Part shown: positions 43,596-59,271 of the stretch, in pieces
How positions within the stretch are numbered: position 1 is the stretch's first letter
Layout: the number at the start of each line of letters is the position of its first letter
DNA from: Clostridiales bacterium
GTDB lineage: Bacteria > Bacillota > Clostridia > Oscillospirales > Oscillospiraceae
Length of the DNA: 64,000 bases
NCBI GenBank assembly: GCA_004555655.1
Contig: SFHJ01000004.1
Location: forward strand, 1 to 64,000
Direction: 5' to 3'
Made by a program: the position numbers and the translations under genes
Notes under the pieces: model-generated
Told to the model about the DNA's origin: nothing
What the model saw: only the letters and a program-made list of their open reading frames with translations
Database searches by the model: none

Positions 43596-45074
43596 ATGGA
43601 CGAACGTACCTTATATGAACAGATCGGCCAGCGCACCGACGGCAATGTGTACATCGGCGTGGTCGGCCCGGTCCGCACGGGCAAATCCACCTTTATCAAA
43701 CGCTTTATGGAGCAGCTTGTGCTGCCGAATATCGAAAACGTCTATCAGCGTGAGCGCGCCAAAGACGAGCTGCCGCAGAGCGGCTCGGGCAAGACCATCA
43801 TGACCTCTGAGCCAAAGTTTGTGCCTGAGGAGGCCGTACAGATCAGTCCCGACAAAAAGTCGAAGCTCTCGGTGCGGCTCATCGACAGCGTGGGCTATCT
43901 CGTGCCCGGCGCTATCGGCGCGGATGAGAACGGCGAGCCGCGCATGGTCACGACGCCGTGGTTCGACCACGAGATTCCCATGCTGCAGGCGGCAGAGCTG
44001 GGCACCAAAAAGGTGATGTCTGAGCACTGCACCATCGGCATCGTCATGACGACCGACGGCACCATCACAGATATCCCGCGCGCAGACTATGTCGAGGCCG
44101 AGGCGCGCGCCATCGCGGATATGCAGGCCACGGGAAAGCCCTTTCTTGTGATCGTCAACTCCGCACAGCCGCAGGGTGAACCTGCGCAGACGCTCTGCCG
44201 CCAGCTCCACGGGAAGTACCATGTGAGCTGCATGGCGGCCGACTGCCTGACAATGCACGTGGCGCAGATCCAGAACATCCTGACCGGGCTCATGTATGAA
44301 TTCCCGCTGACGGAACTTCGCTTTTTCCTGCCCGGCTGGGTGCAGGCGCTGCAGGCGGAGCACACGGTCAAGCGCGCGCTCTACGACGCAATGCGCGCCA
44401 GCGCGGCGGAGATCTCGCGCCTGAGCGAGGCGGAGCCTGCCATCTCGCGCCTGCGCGAGCTCGAGCAGGTGGATAATTTCCATATTCTCTCCGTCGACCT
44501 CGGCGCGGGCATTGTGGACTGTGCGCTGGACTTTCCCGAGCAGCTGTTCTATCAGGTGCTCTCTGAACAGTCTGGCTTTGAGATTCCGGACGACGCCCAG
44601 CTCATGCAGCTGCTGCGTGAGCTGTCGCAGACGAAGCGCGAGTATGACAAGGTCGCTGCAGCGCTTGAGCAGGTGAATGCCACAGGCTACGGCGTTGTGA
44701 TGCCCTCGCCGGAGCAGATGCACCTGGAGGTGCCGCAGATCATTCATAAGAACGGCAGCTACGCCATACGGCTCAAGGCCAGCGCGCCGTCTATCCACAT
44801 GATGCGCGCGGATATTGAGACGGAGCTCAGTCCCATGGTGGGTGATGAGCAGCAGTCGGCGCAGCTGGTGGAATACCTGCTCGGGGAATACGAGGGGAAT
44901 ACGGAGAAGCTGTGGGAGAGCAATATCTTCGGCAAGTCGCTCTACGAGCTCGTGAGCGACGGGCTGAGCACCAAGATCAGGCGCATGCCGGACGATGTGC
45001 GTATGAAGTTCAAGCAGACGCTCTCGCGGATTATCAATGAAAACACCGGCGGAATGATCTGCATTCTGCTGTAG
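43596..45074 (+). CDS. spoIVA: Stage IV sporulation protein A (spore coat ATPase)
   Basis: A 492-residue protein aligning over its full length with SpoIVA. The P-loop is VGPVRTGKST (about 23-32), with Walker B-like VRLIDSVGY and the THHE-like downstream region. The C-terminus ends GGMICILL, the segment that localises SpoIVA to the forespore membrane. It polymerises with ATP hydrolysis to form the coat basement layer. With sipL it forms a mother-cell operon; the clear GGAGG start and a terminator define the unit. Confidence 0.97.
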   Translation: MDERTLYEQIGQRTDGNVYIGVVGPVRTGKSTFIKRFMEQLVLPNIENVYQRERAKDELPQSGSGKTIMTSEPKFVPEEAVQISPDKKSKLSVRLIDSVGYLVPGAIGADENGEPRMVTTPWFDHEIPMLQAAELGTKKVMSEHCTIGIVMTTDGTITDIPRADYVEAEARAIADMQATGKPFLVIVNSAQPQGEPAQTLCRQLHGKYHVSCMAADCLTMHVAQIQNILTGLMYEFPLTELRFFLPGWVQALQAEHTVKRALYDAMRASAAEISRLSEAEPAISRLRELEQVDNFHILSVDLGAGIVDCALDFPEQLFYQVLSEQSGFEIPDDAQLMQLLRELSQTKREYDKVAAALEQVNATGYGVVMPSPEQMHLEVPQIIHKNGSYAIRLKASAPSIHMMRADIETELSPMVGDEQQSAQLVEYLLGEYEGNTEKLWESNIFGKSLYELVSDGLSTKIRRMPDDVRMKFKQTLSRIINENTGGMICILL

Positions 45075-45078
45075 CGTG

Positions 45079-45106
45079 AAAGCGCCCGCTGCAGGCGGGC
45101 GCTTTT
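45079..45106 (+). terminator. Intrinsic terminator after spoIVA
   Basis: AAAGCGCCCGC and GCGGGCGCTTTT form an 11-bp stem with a short loop, five bases after the stop. Confidence 0.85.
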
Positions 45107-45205
45107 GTGCGTGTGTGAAAATATACAGTTTTCTGCCCGCGCTGCAGCGGAATCCCGGAGAAGCGACAAAAAACGCCCGCATTCGGAAATGTGCTGAAAT
45201 TTTTG

Positions 45206-45233
45206 TTGATTTTTTAGTCAAATAGCATATAAT
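45206..45233 (+). promoter_or_regulatory. SigA promoter of the cation:proton antiporter gene
   Basis: TTGATT (45206-45211) and TATAAT (45228-45233) with a 16-bp spacer, 52 bp before the ATG. Confidence 0.75.
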
Positions 45234-45285
45234 GAATAGGCCGCAGGCATGCGGCAACTACAGATATAGAAATGCAGGTCTTGAT

Positions 45286-46572
45286 ATGAATATCCTACTG
45301 TCGCTTTCCGTCGCCATTCTGGCGGGACTTTTGATGACGCGCGTGGCAAAGCCGCTGAAGCTGCCTTCGGTCACGGCGTATCTCGTGGCTGGCATTCTGG
45401 TCGGGCCGTATTGCCTGGGCCGTCTCGGTATTGAGGGGCTTGGCTTTGTGAGCATTGAAGGCGTTGAGCAGCTTTCGCTCGTCTCAGACGTCGCGCTGGG
45501 CTTTATCGCTTTTTCCATCGGTAATGAGTTCCGGCTCTCGCAGCTCAAACACACCGGCCGTCAGGCCACGGTTATCGCCATCTTTCAGGCGCTGACGGCT
45601 ACGCTGCTGGTGGATATTGCGCTGCTGCTGGCCTGCGTGCTGACAAACGGCCGCATCAGTGTGGCGCAGGCCATTACGCTCGGCGCCATTGCCACAGCTA
45701 CCGCGCCTGCCGCCACGCTCATGGTCGTGCGGCAGTACAAGGCGAAGGGCCCGGTCGTCGATCTGCTGCTGCCGATCGTTGCGCTGGACGATGCAGTGGG
45801 CCTTGTCGTGTTTGCTGTCTCGTTCGGCATCGCCAAGGCCGTGAGCTTCGGAACGGTCGATCTCGTCGCCATTCTGGTCAACCCGCTGCTTGAGATTGTG
45901 CTGTCATTGCTGCTCGGCGCAGTGATGGGCTGGCTTCTGACGCAGCTGGAGAAGCTCTTTAATTCCAACACCAACCGCCTGAACATGACCATTGCGTTCG
46001 TATTTCTCACGGTCGCGCTGGCCAAGCTGGAATTTCATATCGGGCCTGTCACGGTCGGCTTTTCGTCGCTGCTCGTGTGCATGATGCTCGGCACAGTGTT
46101 TTGCAACATCTGCCCGCTGTCGGGTGAGCTCATGGGGAAGGCCGACAAGTGGACATCGCCGCTGTTTGCGCTCTTCTTCGTCGTGAGCGGCGCAGAGCTG
46201 GATCTCGGCGTGTTTACTGATCTTATGATCGTCTGCATCGGCCTGGTGTATATCGTCATGCGTTCGCTCGGCAAGTATCTCGGCGCTTTTGCCAGCGCGA
46301 AGATGATGCACTGCAGCGAGAACATCTGCCGGTATCTCGGCATCACGCTGCTGCCGCAGGCGGGCGTGGCGCTGGGCATGTGCGTCACGGCCAAGGAGCT
46401 TGGCGCGCAGGGCGATCTGATCCGCAATATCACGCTCTTTGCCGTGCTTATCTATGAGCTGGTCGGGCCGATGCTCACCAAGATGGCGCTCACCAAGGCC
46501 GGCGATATCCAGCCCATGAGCGAGGAGGTCAAGAACCGCCGCACCATCAAGCTGCAGAGCCTGGAAAAATAA
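45286..46572 (+). CDS. Cation:proton antiporter (CPA2/Kef-type), no regulatory domain
   Basis: The ATG at 45286 gives 428 residues, almost all membrane-embedded (about 12-13 helices). PLKLPSVTAYLVAGILVGP near the N-terminus and the helix with LPIVALDDAVGLVVF, carrying the ion-binding acidic pair, are CPA2 signatures. It lacks the TrkA-N/RCK domain of KefB and KefC, so it is more like a simple Na+/K+:H+ exchanger. It has its own promoter. An upstream in-frame ATG at 45232 overlaps the -10 box and is rejected. Confidence 0.87.
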   Translation: MNILLSLSVAILAGLLMTRVAKPLKLPSVTAYLVAGILVGPYCLGRLGIEGLGFVSIEGVEQLSLVSDVALGFIAFSIGNEFRLSQLKHTGRQATVIAIFQALTATLLVDIALLLACVLTNGRISVAQAITLGAIATATAPAATLMVVRQYKAKGPVVDLLLPIVALDDAVGLVVFAVSFGIAKAVSFGTVDLVAILVNPLLEIVLSLLLGAVMGWLLTQLEKLFNSNTNRLNMTIAFVFLTVALAKLEFHIGPVTVGFSSLLVCMMLGTVFCNICPLSGELMGKADKWTSPLFALFFVVSGAELDLGVFTDLMIVCIGLVYIVMRSLGKYLGAFASAKMMHCSENICRYLGITLLPQAGVALGMCVTAKELGAQGDLIRNITLFAVLIYELVGPMLTKMALTKAGDIQPMSEEVKNRRTIKLQSLEK

Positions 46573-46580
46573 GACAAGAA

Positions 46581-46616
46581 CCGCCCCGTATCAGGACAAA
46601 CCTGCGTACGGGGCGG
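46581..46616. terminator. Hairpin after the antiporter gene
   Basis: CCGCCCCGTA and its complement with an inner CAGG/CCTG pairing. The plus strand lacks a T-run; the minus strand is followed by TTCTTGTCTTATTTTT. It may stop transcription in either direction weakly. Confidence 0.5.
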
Positions 46617-46714
46617 TGTTCTGCAAGGAGTCTTCGCTGCGCGATACGATATGCTGCCCATTTTATGATAAGCAGGGGCATATATGAGCCATTTTCACTG
46701 AAATGGATAACACG

Positions 46715-46745
46715 AAAAACCCCGCTGCAAAAGCAGCGAGGTTTT
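46715..46745 (-). terminator. Intrinsic terminator of tRNA-Gln
   Basis: Minus strand: ACCTCGCTGC-TTTT-GCAGCGGGGT followed by Ts. One pair is a G-U wobble on the minus strand only, confirming direction. Confidence 0.85.
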
Positions 46746-46746
46746 C

Positions 46747-46820
46747 TGGCAGGGGATGAGGGATTCGAACCCCCGCAAACGGAGTCAGAGTCCGGTGTGC
46801 TACCGTTACACAAATCCCCT
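46747..46820 (-). tRNA. tRNA-Gln (anticodon CTG)
   Basis: A complete cloverleaf: acceptor AGGGGAT/ATCCCCT, D arm GTGT/ACAC with AACGGTAGC, anticodon stem CGGA/TCCG around CTCTGAC (anticodon CTG, reading CAG), T arm GGGGG-TTCGAAT-CCCTC, discriminator G and an encoded CCA. It has its own promoter and terminator. Confidence 0.97.
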
Positions 46821-46848
46821 AAGCGTTCAGCACCGAAGTGCATGTATT

Positions 46849-46876
46849 ATTATATGCATCTGCGAGAAAATGTCAA
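46849..46876 (-). promoter_or_regulatory. SigA promoter of tRNA-Gln
   Basis: Perfect TTGACA (46871-46876) and TATAAT (46849-46854) with a 16-bp spacer, about 30 bp before the mature 5' end. Confidence 0.9.
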
Positions 46877-47135
46877 GAGTAAAATTACTGTTTTTGCAAA
46901 AATTAAACTGCGGAGTCGATGCAGGCGCCTGACGCGCACATGTGTGATGATCTGCATTTTTTCTCCGCTGCTGTGCATTTTTTCCATCGGCGCGCGGCTC
47001 CAGCCGCACAGAACGGCGCTTGGGAGAAAAAGGGCAGGAAATCATGCTGAATATTGCTAGCTGCGGCTGCGTGTTTTCTCTCCGCCGGACAGCCATATTA
47101 AGCTCTGTGAGATTTGCGCAGAAAGAGGTACGGCT

Positions 47136-48110
47136 ATGAAACGATGCAAAACGATCTGGCGGAGCTGTTTGGCAGCGGTGATCCTTGCCGCTGCACTGAG
47201 CGCGCAGGCCGCAGCGACAGCACCCTCGTATTTGATTCCCGGCGGCAGCACCGTTGGAATTAAGATGTATACGCAGGGACTTGTGATCACGGAGCTGGTC
47301 GGCGGCTCGGCGGCAGCGCGCGCGGGACTGAAAAAGGGAGATACCATTTTGGAGGCGGACGGGAAAGCGGTAGACTCGGCGCAGGCGCTGACGGATTGCC
47401 TGCGGGCGGGACGGGATGTGGTGCTGACGGTGATGCGCGACGGAAAGCGGGCAGAATTTCTCGTCTCGCCGTCGCAGACGGAATACGGCTGCCGTCTGGG
47501 CGTTTACATCCGCGACAGCATCGCGGGCATCGGCACTGTGACGTATTACGACCCGCTGACCGGCGCGTTTGGCGCGCTTGGCCACGGTGTAAACGATCTG
47601 ACCGGCTCGCGGCTGCTGCCGCTGGAAAAGGGCTTCATCGTCTCATCCAGCGTAGCCGGAGTGAAAAAGGGCTGCCGCGGCACGGCGGGGCAGCTGCACG
47701 GCGTGTTTGACGTGACGCAGGCGCTTGGCACGGTGGAAAAAAATACCGAGCGCGGGCTGTTCGGCACGATGGCAACCATTCCAAACCGCACGGCGCTGCC
47801 TGTAGCAGACAGCGCGCAGGTAAAAACCGGCGCGGCAAGCATCCTTTCCAACGTCGACGGCACGACGGTGGAGGAATATGCCGTGCACATTGATAAACTC
47901 TATCCCAATGCAGAAAACGGACGGAATCTGCTTCTGACCGTGACGGATGAGCGGCTGCTGGAAAAAACGGGCGGCATCGTGCAGGGCATGAGCGGTAGTC
48001 CGATCATTCAGGACGGCAGACTGGTAGGCGCTGTAACACACGTGTTGGTGAATGACCCGACGAGGGGGTACGGGATATTTATAGAGAATATGCTAGATGC
48101 AACACAGTAG
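47136..48110 (+). CDS. spoIVB: SpoIVB-type sporulation signalling protease (S55 family)
   Basis: A 324-residue protein with a signal sequence (about 1-28), a PDZ domain (about 45-110, LVGGSAAARAGLKKGDTILEADG) and an S55 peptidase domain. The catalytic region has FGALGHGVND (histidine, about 150) and GMSGSPIIQDG (serine about 286-288). Made in the forespore, SpoIVB triggers SigK processing in the mother cell. A CATATTA box at 47094-47100 resembles a SigF/SigG -10, but the -35 is weak. It is far from its usual partner spo0A. Confidence 0.9.
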   Translation: MKRCKTIWRSCLAAVILAAALSAQAAATAPSYLIPGGSTVGIKMYTQGLVITELVGGSAAARAGLKKGDTILEADGKAVDSAQALTDCLRAGRDVVLTVMRDGKRAEFLVSPSQTEYGCRLGVYIRDSIAGIGTVTYYDPLTGAFGALGHGVNDLTGSRLLPLEKGFIVSSSVAGVKKGCRGTAGQLHGVFDVTQALGTVEKNTERGLFGTMATIPNRTALPVADSAQVKTGAASILSNVDGTTVEEYAVHIDKLYPNAENGRNLLLTVTDERLLEKTGGIVQGMSGSPIIQDGRLVGAVTHVLVNDPTRGYGIFIENMLDATQ

Positions 48111-48190
48111 CGGCGGAGGAACATTCCCCGCCGCGCATTTGACACAAGTGACATGAAGTGTTACTCTGAAACAGAAAAGGGGGATAATGT

Positions 48191-48718
48191 ATGCTATTGC
48201 AGCTTCACGTGGTTAATGCGGCTGACAAAAGAGGGCTGATGGACATATACGCTGAAAGCAATCTGGAAAACACAGACTATTTTTACCCGGAGCTGACGGA
48301 CAAGGAAGCGGCCGTTCGTCTGGTCGAGCGGGATTATCTGAACTACCTCGAGACGGAATTTCTTGCAGCGGACGGCAATCTGCTGCTCGTGTGGGAAAAA
48401 CAGGGGATATGGACCAGCGCGCTGCGGCTGCATTGCGTGCGCAGCAGACTCTACTACATCGAGGCACTGGAGACGCGCCCGGATTGCCGCTGCAGGGGCT
48501 GCGGCTCGGCGCTTCTGCGCGGGACGGTTGAACTTCTGAAAAAGTCCGGCCCGTTCCGACTGTGTGACAACGTGGACAAGCAGAACGAAGCTTCGCTGGC
48601 CACGCATAAGGCGTGCGGCTTTGCGGTCGTATCGGAGAATGGGTACGACTATCTGCGCGAGGAGACAGACGGCGGCAGTTACGGTATGGAATTTGCATAC
48701 AATCCGGCATGCGGCTGA
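48191..48718 (+). CDS. GNAT family N-acetyltransferase
   Basis: A 175-residue protein after AAAAGGGGG. The GNAT acetyl-CoA-binding signature is IEALETRPDCRCRGCGSALLRG (about 88-109), followed by VDKQNEASLATHKACGFAVV, the usual beta-6/alpha region. The substrate cannot be told. It stands alone between spoIVB and the ECF S component gene, 80 bp from each. Confidence 0.82.
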   Translation: MLLQLHVVNAADKRGLMDIYAESNLENTDYFYPELTDKEAAVRLVERDYLNYLETEFLAADGNLLLVWEKQGIWTSALRLHCVRSRLYYIEALETRPDCRCRGCGSALLRGTVELLKKSGPFRLCDNVDKQNEASLATHKACGFAVVSENGYDYLREETDGGSYGMEFAYNPACG

Positions 48719-48797
48719 AATATAACCCCTGTGGGGGCTTCCGCCTTTGCGTTTCTGCCGGTATAATGGGGGCATCAAATCCACGGAGGAAAGAAAA

Positions 48798-49337
48798 ATG
48801 AAAATGTCCCCTGTCAAAAAAATCGTGCTGACGGCGCTGTTTACTGCGCTGTGCGTGGTGCTGCCCATGGCGTTCCACTCCATTCCGAATGCCGGCAGCA
48901 TTTTCCTGCCGATGCACATTCCCGTGCTGCTGTGCGGCCTGGTGTGCGGCTGGGCCTATGGCGGCCTGTGCGGGCTTGTCGGGCCTCTGCTTTCGAGCGT
49001 GCTGACCAGTATGCCGCCAGCGGCTGTACTGCCGGGCATGATGGTCGAGTGCTGCGTGTACGGCCTTGTCACGGGGCTGATGCTGCGATATGTACGCACG
49101 GGCAAGACGACGCTTGATTTGTATCTGAGCCTTGTTGCTGCGATGCTGCTTGGCCGCGTGCTGTCGGGCATTGCCAAGGCGCTTATCTTTACGCCCGGCC
49201 TGTCGCTCGCCGCGTGGGCTGCCGGCGCATTTGTAACGGCGCTGCCCGGCATCGCCATTCAGCTTGTGCTGATTCCGGCGCTTGTGCTGGCGCTGACGAA
49301 GGCAAGGTTGCTGCCGCCGCGTTACGAGAAGGTGTGA
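48798..49337 (+). CDS. ECF transporter S component (substrate unknown)
   Basis: The ATG at 48798, after GGAGGAAAGAAAA, gives 179 residues with six hydrophobic segments. The helix-1 pattern KIVLTALFTALCVVLP is the alanine-rich face that docks on EcfT in ECF substrate-binding proteins. It would bind a vitamin or similar ligand and share the EcfA1-A2-T core encoded at 13.6-16.1 kb. No riboswitch that would reveal the ligand is visible upstream; TATAAT at 48762-48767 has only a weak -35. A methyltransferase follows after 3 bp. Confidence 0.82.
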   Translation: MKMSPVKKIVLTALFTALCVVLPMAFHSIPNAGSIFLPMHIPVLLCGLVCGWAYGGLCGLVGPLLSSVLTSMPPAAVLPGMMVECCVYGLVTGLMLRYVRTGKTTLDLYLSLVAAMLLGRVLSGIAKALIFTPGLSLAAWAAGAFVTALPGIAIQLVLIPALVLALTKARLLPPRYEKV

Positions 49338-49340
49338 AGA

Positions 49341-49928
49341 ATGGACAAACAGAGCATCGCTGCCTATTTTGACAGCCTTGCGCCAAACTGGGACGCAGGA
49401 CTTGTGCGAAATGAACCTGTGATCGACACGATCCTCACAGGAGCGGGCGTGAGAGAGGGAACGGACGTACTGGACGTGGCGTGCGGCACGGGCGTTTTGA
49501 TTGCAGACTATCTCGCGCGCGGTGCGCGCTCGGTTACGGCCATCGACATTTCGCCCGGAATGGCGGAAATTGCGCGGAAAAAATTTCCGCAAAAAGCCGT
49601 GACGGTGCTGTGCGGCGATGTGGAGACGGCGGAATTCGGGCAGAAATTCGACTGCGTGATGGTCTACAACGCCTTTCCGCATTTTGCAGACCCTGCGCGG
49701 CTCATCGGTACGCTGGCGGGGCTGTTGAAGCCCGGCGGCACGCTCACCGTGGCGCACGGCATGTCCCGCGCGGCCATCGACCGTCATCATTCCGGCCAGG
49801 CCAGCGCGTATAGCCGCGGGCTTATGGACGCGGACACGCTGGCGGCGCTCTTTGCGCGGCATCTGGTTGTGACGGTAAAGATCTCCGACGAGCGCATGTA
49901 TCAGGTCACGGGCAGGAAGTTGGCATAA
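49341..49928 (+). CDS. Class I SAM-dependent methyltransferase
   Basis: A 195-residue protein with motif I VLDVACGTGVLIADYLARG (about 44-62), AIDISPGMAEIARKKF, and LKPGGTLTVAHG. This is the general methyltransferase fold without target-specific motifs. It is coupled to the ECF S component gene (3-bp gap), suggesting that it modifies the imported compound or a related cofactor, which is inference only. A strong terminator follows. Confidence 0.82.
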   Translation: MDKQSIAAYFDSLAPNWDAGLVRNEPVIDTILTGAGVREGTDVLDVACGTGVLIADYLARGARSVTAIDISPGMAEIARKKFPQKAVTVLCGDVETAEFGQKFDCVMVYNAFPHFADPARLIGTLAGLLKPGGTLTVAHGMSRAAIDRHHSGQASAYSRGLMDADTLAALFARHLVVTVKISDERMYQVTGRKLA

Positions 49929-50059
49929 TCAAAGCCTGCCTGCGGCGGCATCATCCGGGCCGACAGCGCTGATCCCGATCAGCCGGTCAGCATTGGCATA
50001 CAGACGATACCGGATTCGATGTGTGCGCCTTGTTGCGCAGAAAACCGACATAGAGAAAA

Positions 50060-50091
50060 CAGCCCCGGCATGCGTTGCCGGGGCTGTTTTT
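50060..50091 (+). terminator. Intrinsic terminator before rpoB
   Basis: CAGCCCCGGCA and TGCCGGGGCTG form an 11-bp stem followed by TTTTT; it ends the S-component/methyltransferase unit. Confidence 0.9.
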
Positions 50092-50118
50092 ATGCAGCGG
50101 GCGGAAAAAACAAAAAAG

Positions 50119-50142
50119 CCGTTTCCAGTTTGTTGGAAACGG
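50119..50142 (-). terminator. Minus-strand terminator hairpin upstream of the rpoB promoter
   Basis: CCGTTTCCA and TGGAAACGG form a 9-bp stem; on the minus strand it is followed by CTTTTTTGTTTTTT. No minus-strand gene lies to its right, so it may stop antisense or divergent transcription. Confidence 0.5.
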
Positions 50143-50171
50143 AAAAAATATGAAAACGGAGAGAAAAACGA

Positions 50172-50200
50172 TTGACAAGCGAAACTGCATCTGATAAAAT
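50172..50200 (+). promoter_or_regulatory. SigA promoter of rpoB-rpoC
   Basis: TTGACA (50172-50177) and TAAAAT (50195-50200), 17 bp apart; +1 is predicted near 50207. Confidence 0.88.
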
Positions 50201-50207
50201 AATAGTC

Positions 50208-50306
50208 CATAATGCGCAGGTTTCGGCTTTCCCGATCTCCACCACTGTAACTACAGTATACCACCGCGCGGGCCGGGATGCAAGCATTATGTTTAAAGTT
50301 TTAAAC
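50208..50306 (+). promoter_or_regulatory. Structured 5' leader of rpoB
   Basis: From the predicted +1, CATAATGC (50208-50215) pairs with GCATTATG (50284-50291), then GCA with TGC and TTTCGGC with GCCGGGA, with GG and AA bulges. Inside, ACTGT/ACAGT forms a small hairpin (50244-50257). GTTTAA/TTAAAC (50291-50306) forms another. The distal pairing starting exactly at +1 argues for function. I do not recognise a known family. Confidence 0.6.
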
Positions 50307-50362
50307 AACGCAACCTGGCGTATCAAGACACAGAACCAGAAGAAAGGCTGTGATGAATCTCA

Positions 50363-54061
<3,699 letters not shown>

Positions 54062-54076
54062 GGAGGTGGCAATACA

Positions 54077-58000
<3,924 letters not shown>

Positions 58001-58008
58001 GAAAAGAA

Positions 58009-58040
58009 CTCCCCTGCGGCGCGCCGCAGGGGAGTTTTTT
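58009..58040 (+). terminator. Intrinsic terminator after rpoC
   Basis: CTCCCCTGCGGC and GCCGCAGGGGAG (12 bp) followed by TTTTTT. Confidence 0.95.
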
Positions 58041-58057
58041 GCTTATCTTTTTTGCAA

Positions 58058-58735
58058 TTACTGCGCGATATTCTGACCGCGCTCCCATTTCAGATAGATC
58101 ATTTTTGACCCGGCAATGCAGACTACCGTCCAGAGCAGAAGCACGGCGATCATGGCTGCAGAAATCGCCATGCCGCCCAGAAAGCACGACAGAACAACGA
58201 GCAAAAGCCCGGCTGCAATGCCGGTGTAGCCGCCGAAGCGCTGGCAGCGCTGCCAGACGACGTCATTTTTGCTGCTCCATGTTGTGCGCAGGCCGAACAC
58301 GGCGTTGCGCGTGGCCTTGGGCATGATGTTCCCCGTGACGACGAGAATCAGACCCAGTGCAATGGCTGTGAACTTTGTTATGTCAACTTCTGCTGCCTGA
58401 CCTGCAGAAAGGCGGATCGATTTGAGCATCAGAACGGTGAACAGCACGTCGAACCAGGAGCACATCACAATGGTACAGATGAGCAGCGGCCGTTCAGAGC
58501 CGGCGTTCTTTTTGCCCATATACCGCGCAAGCACCAGAAACAGCGCGCCGTAGAGCGCCGTGGAGCAGGGGAAGAGCAGGTTTTCATATTTGCTGCCGAT
58601 GCGGTCGGCCTCGCCTGTGGCATTGTAATGCATCGGCACGCGTGCAGGCATGAACGCGAGCAGGATTGCTGTGATGACAAAGCCAAGAAGAATGAGCGCA
58701 AACGTCAAGCGATAGAGCGGTTTTGTTGATTTCAT
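58058..58735 (-). CDS. sdpI: SdpI family immunity/sensor membrane protein
   Basis: A 225-residue protein with about six transmembrane segments. The N-terminal DUF1648 part has MPARVPMHYNATGEADR (about 29-45), and the C-terminal SdpI domain has GNIMPKATRNAVFGLRTTWS (about 137-156). In Bacillus subtilis SdpI protects against the SdpC toxin and, when bound to it, sequesters the repressor SdpR. Its start overlaps the regulator's stop by 4 bp, the sdpRI arrangement, but no toxin gene is nearby. Confidence 0.85.
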   Translation of the reverse strand: MKSTKPLYRLTFALILLGFVITAILLAFMPARVPMHYNATGEADRIGSKYENLLFPCSTALYGALFLVLARYMGKKNAGSERPLLICTIVMCSWFDVLFTVLMLKSIRLSAGQAAEVDITKFTAIALGLILVVTGNIMPKATRNAVFGLRTTWSSKNDVVWQRCQRFGGYTGIAAGLLLVVLSCFLGGMAISAAMIAVLLLWTVVCIAGSKMIYLKWERGQNIAQ

Positions 58736-59001
58736 GGCGTATCTCCTTTCAGTTCCAGCAGCCAGGTGAGCAGCTCCTCGAGCACGCTGGCGTTCAGCTC
58801 ATAGATGATGCAGGTTCCTTCGCGGCGGATGCGGACAAGACCGGCATCCTTCAGGACGGACAGATGCTTTGACACGGCAGCTGCGGAAATGGTGAAGCGC
58901 GACGAGAGCTGGCCCGCTGTCTGCGGCCCGGATTTGAGGATGGTTACGATCTCGCGGCGCGTGGGGTCTGAAAGCGCGCGGAGCGTCTGCTGCAGCGGCA
59001 T
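58732..59001 (-). CDS. sdpR: ArsR-family transcriptional regulator (SdpR-like)
   Basis: An 89-residue winged-helix protein starting MPLQQTLRALSDPTRREIV. The recognition helix region ISAAAVSKHLSVLKDAGLV (about 38-56) and wing RREGTCIIYEL are typical of ArsR/SdpR. No metal-binding CxC pair is seen, so control is probably through the membrane partner SdpI. A 28-bp perfect palindrome overlaps its own -10, indicating autorepression. Confidence 0.88.
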   Translation of the reverse strand: MPLQQTLRALSDPTRREIVTILKSGPQTAGQLSSRFTISAAAVSKHLSVLKDAGLVRIRREGTCIIYELNASVLEELLTWLLELKGDTP

Positions 59002-59016
59002 GGGATTCCTCCGTCT

Positions 59017-59071
59017 ATATATTTAACCAAATGGTTAAATATATGGTAGCACGGGGTATACAGAAAGTCAA
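59017..59071 (-). promoter_or_regulatory. Promoter and palindromic operator of sdpR-sdpI
   Basis: TTGACT (59066-59071) and TACCAT (59043-59048) are 17 bp apart. A perfect inverted repeat with 13-bp half-sites ATATATTTAACCA and a 2-bp centre (59017-59044) covers the end of the -10 and the start site, the expected position for a repressor. Confidence 0.85.
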
Positions 59072-59193
59072 GTGAAGCTGATTGCAGCGGCGCCTGCCGC
59101 GATGGAAGGATTTGTTCAAAATGCCGAAACGGAAAAAGACCTGAAAAATCAGTGCTTTTTGAAAAAAATTCGAAATTTGAACGACAATTTCTG

Positions 59194-59222
59194 TTGACGA
59201 ATTTCGTTTATTCTGCTATAAT
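59194..59222 (+). promoter_or_regulatory. SigA promoter of ybxF-rpsL-rpsG-fusA
   Basis: TTGACG (59194-59199) and TATAAT (59217-59222), 17 bp apart. Because the divergent sdp module and the rpoC terminator intervene, this promoter is needed for the str genes. Confidence 0.88.
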
Positions 59223-59271
59223 TCATGATTGTGCGGGTCTGCGCGAAAAAGCGGCCCGGAGGTATCAGAAT

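Noticed and set aside
46870..47135. Gene between tRNA-Gln and spoIVB
   Set aside because: No frame with a ribosome-binding site or coding-like composition; only the tRNA promoter and a weak sporulation-type -10 are seen.
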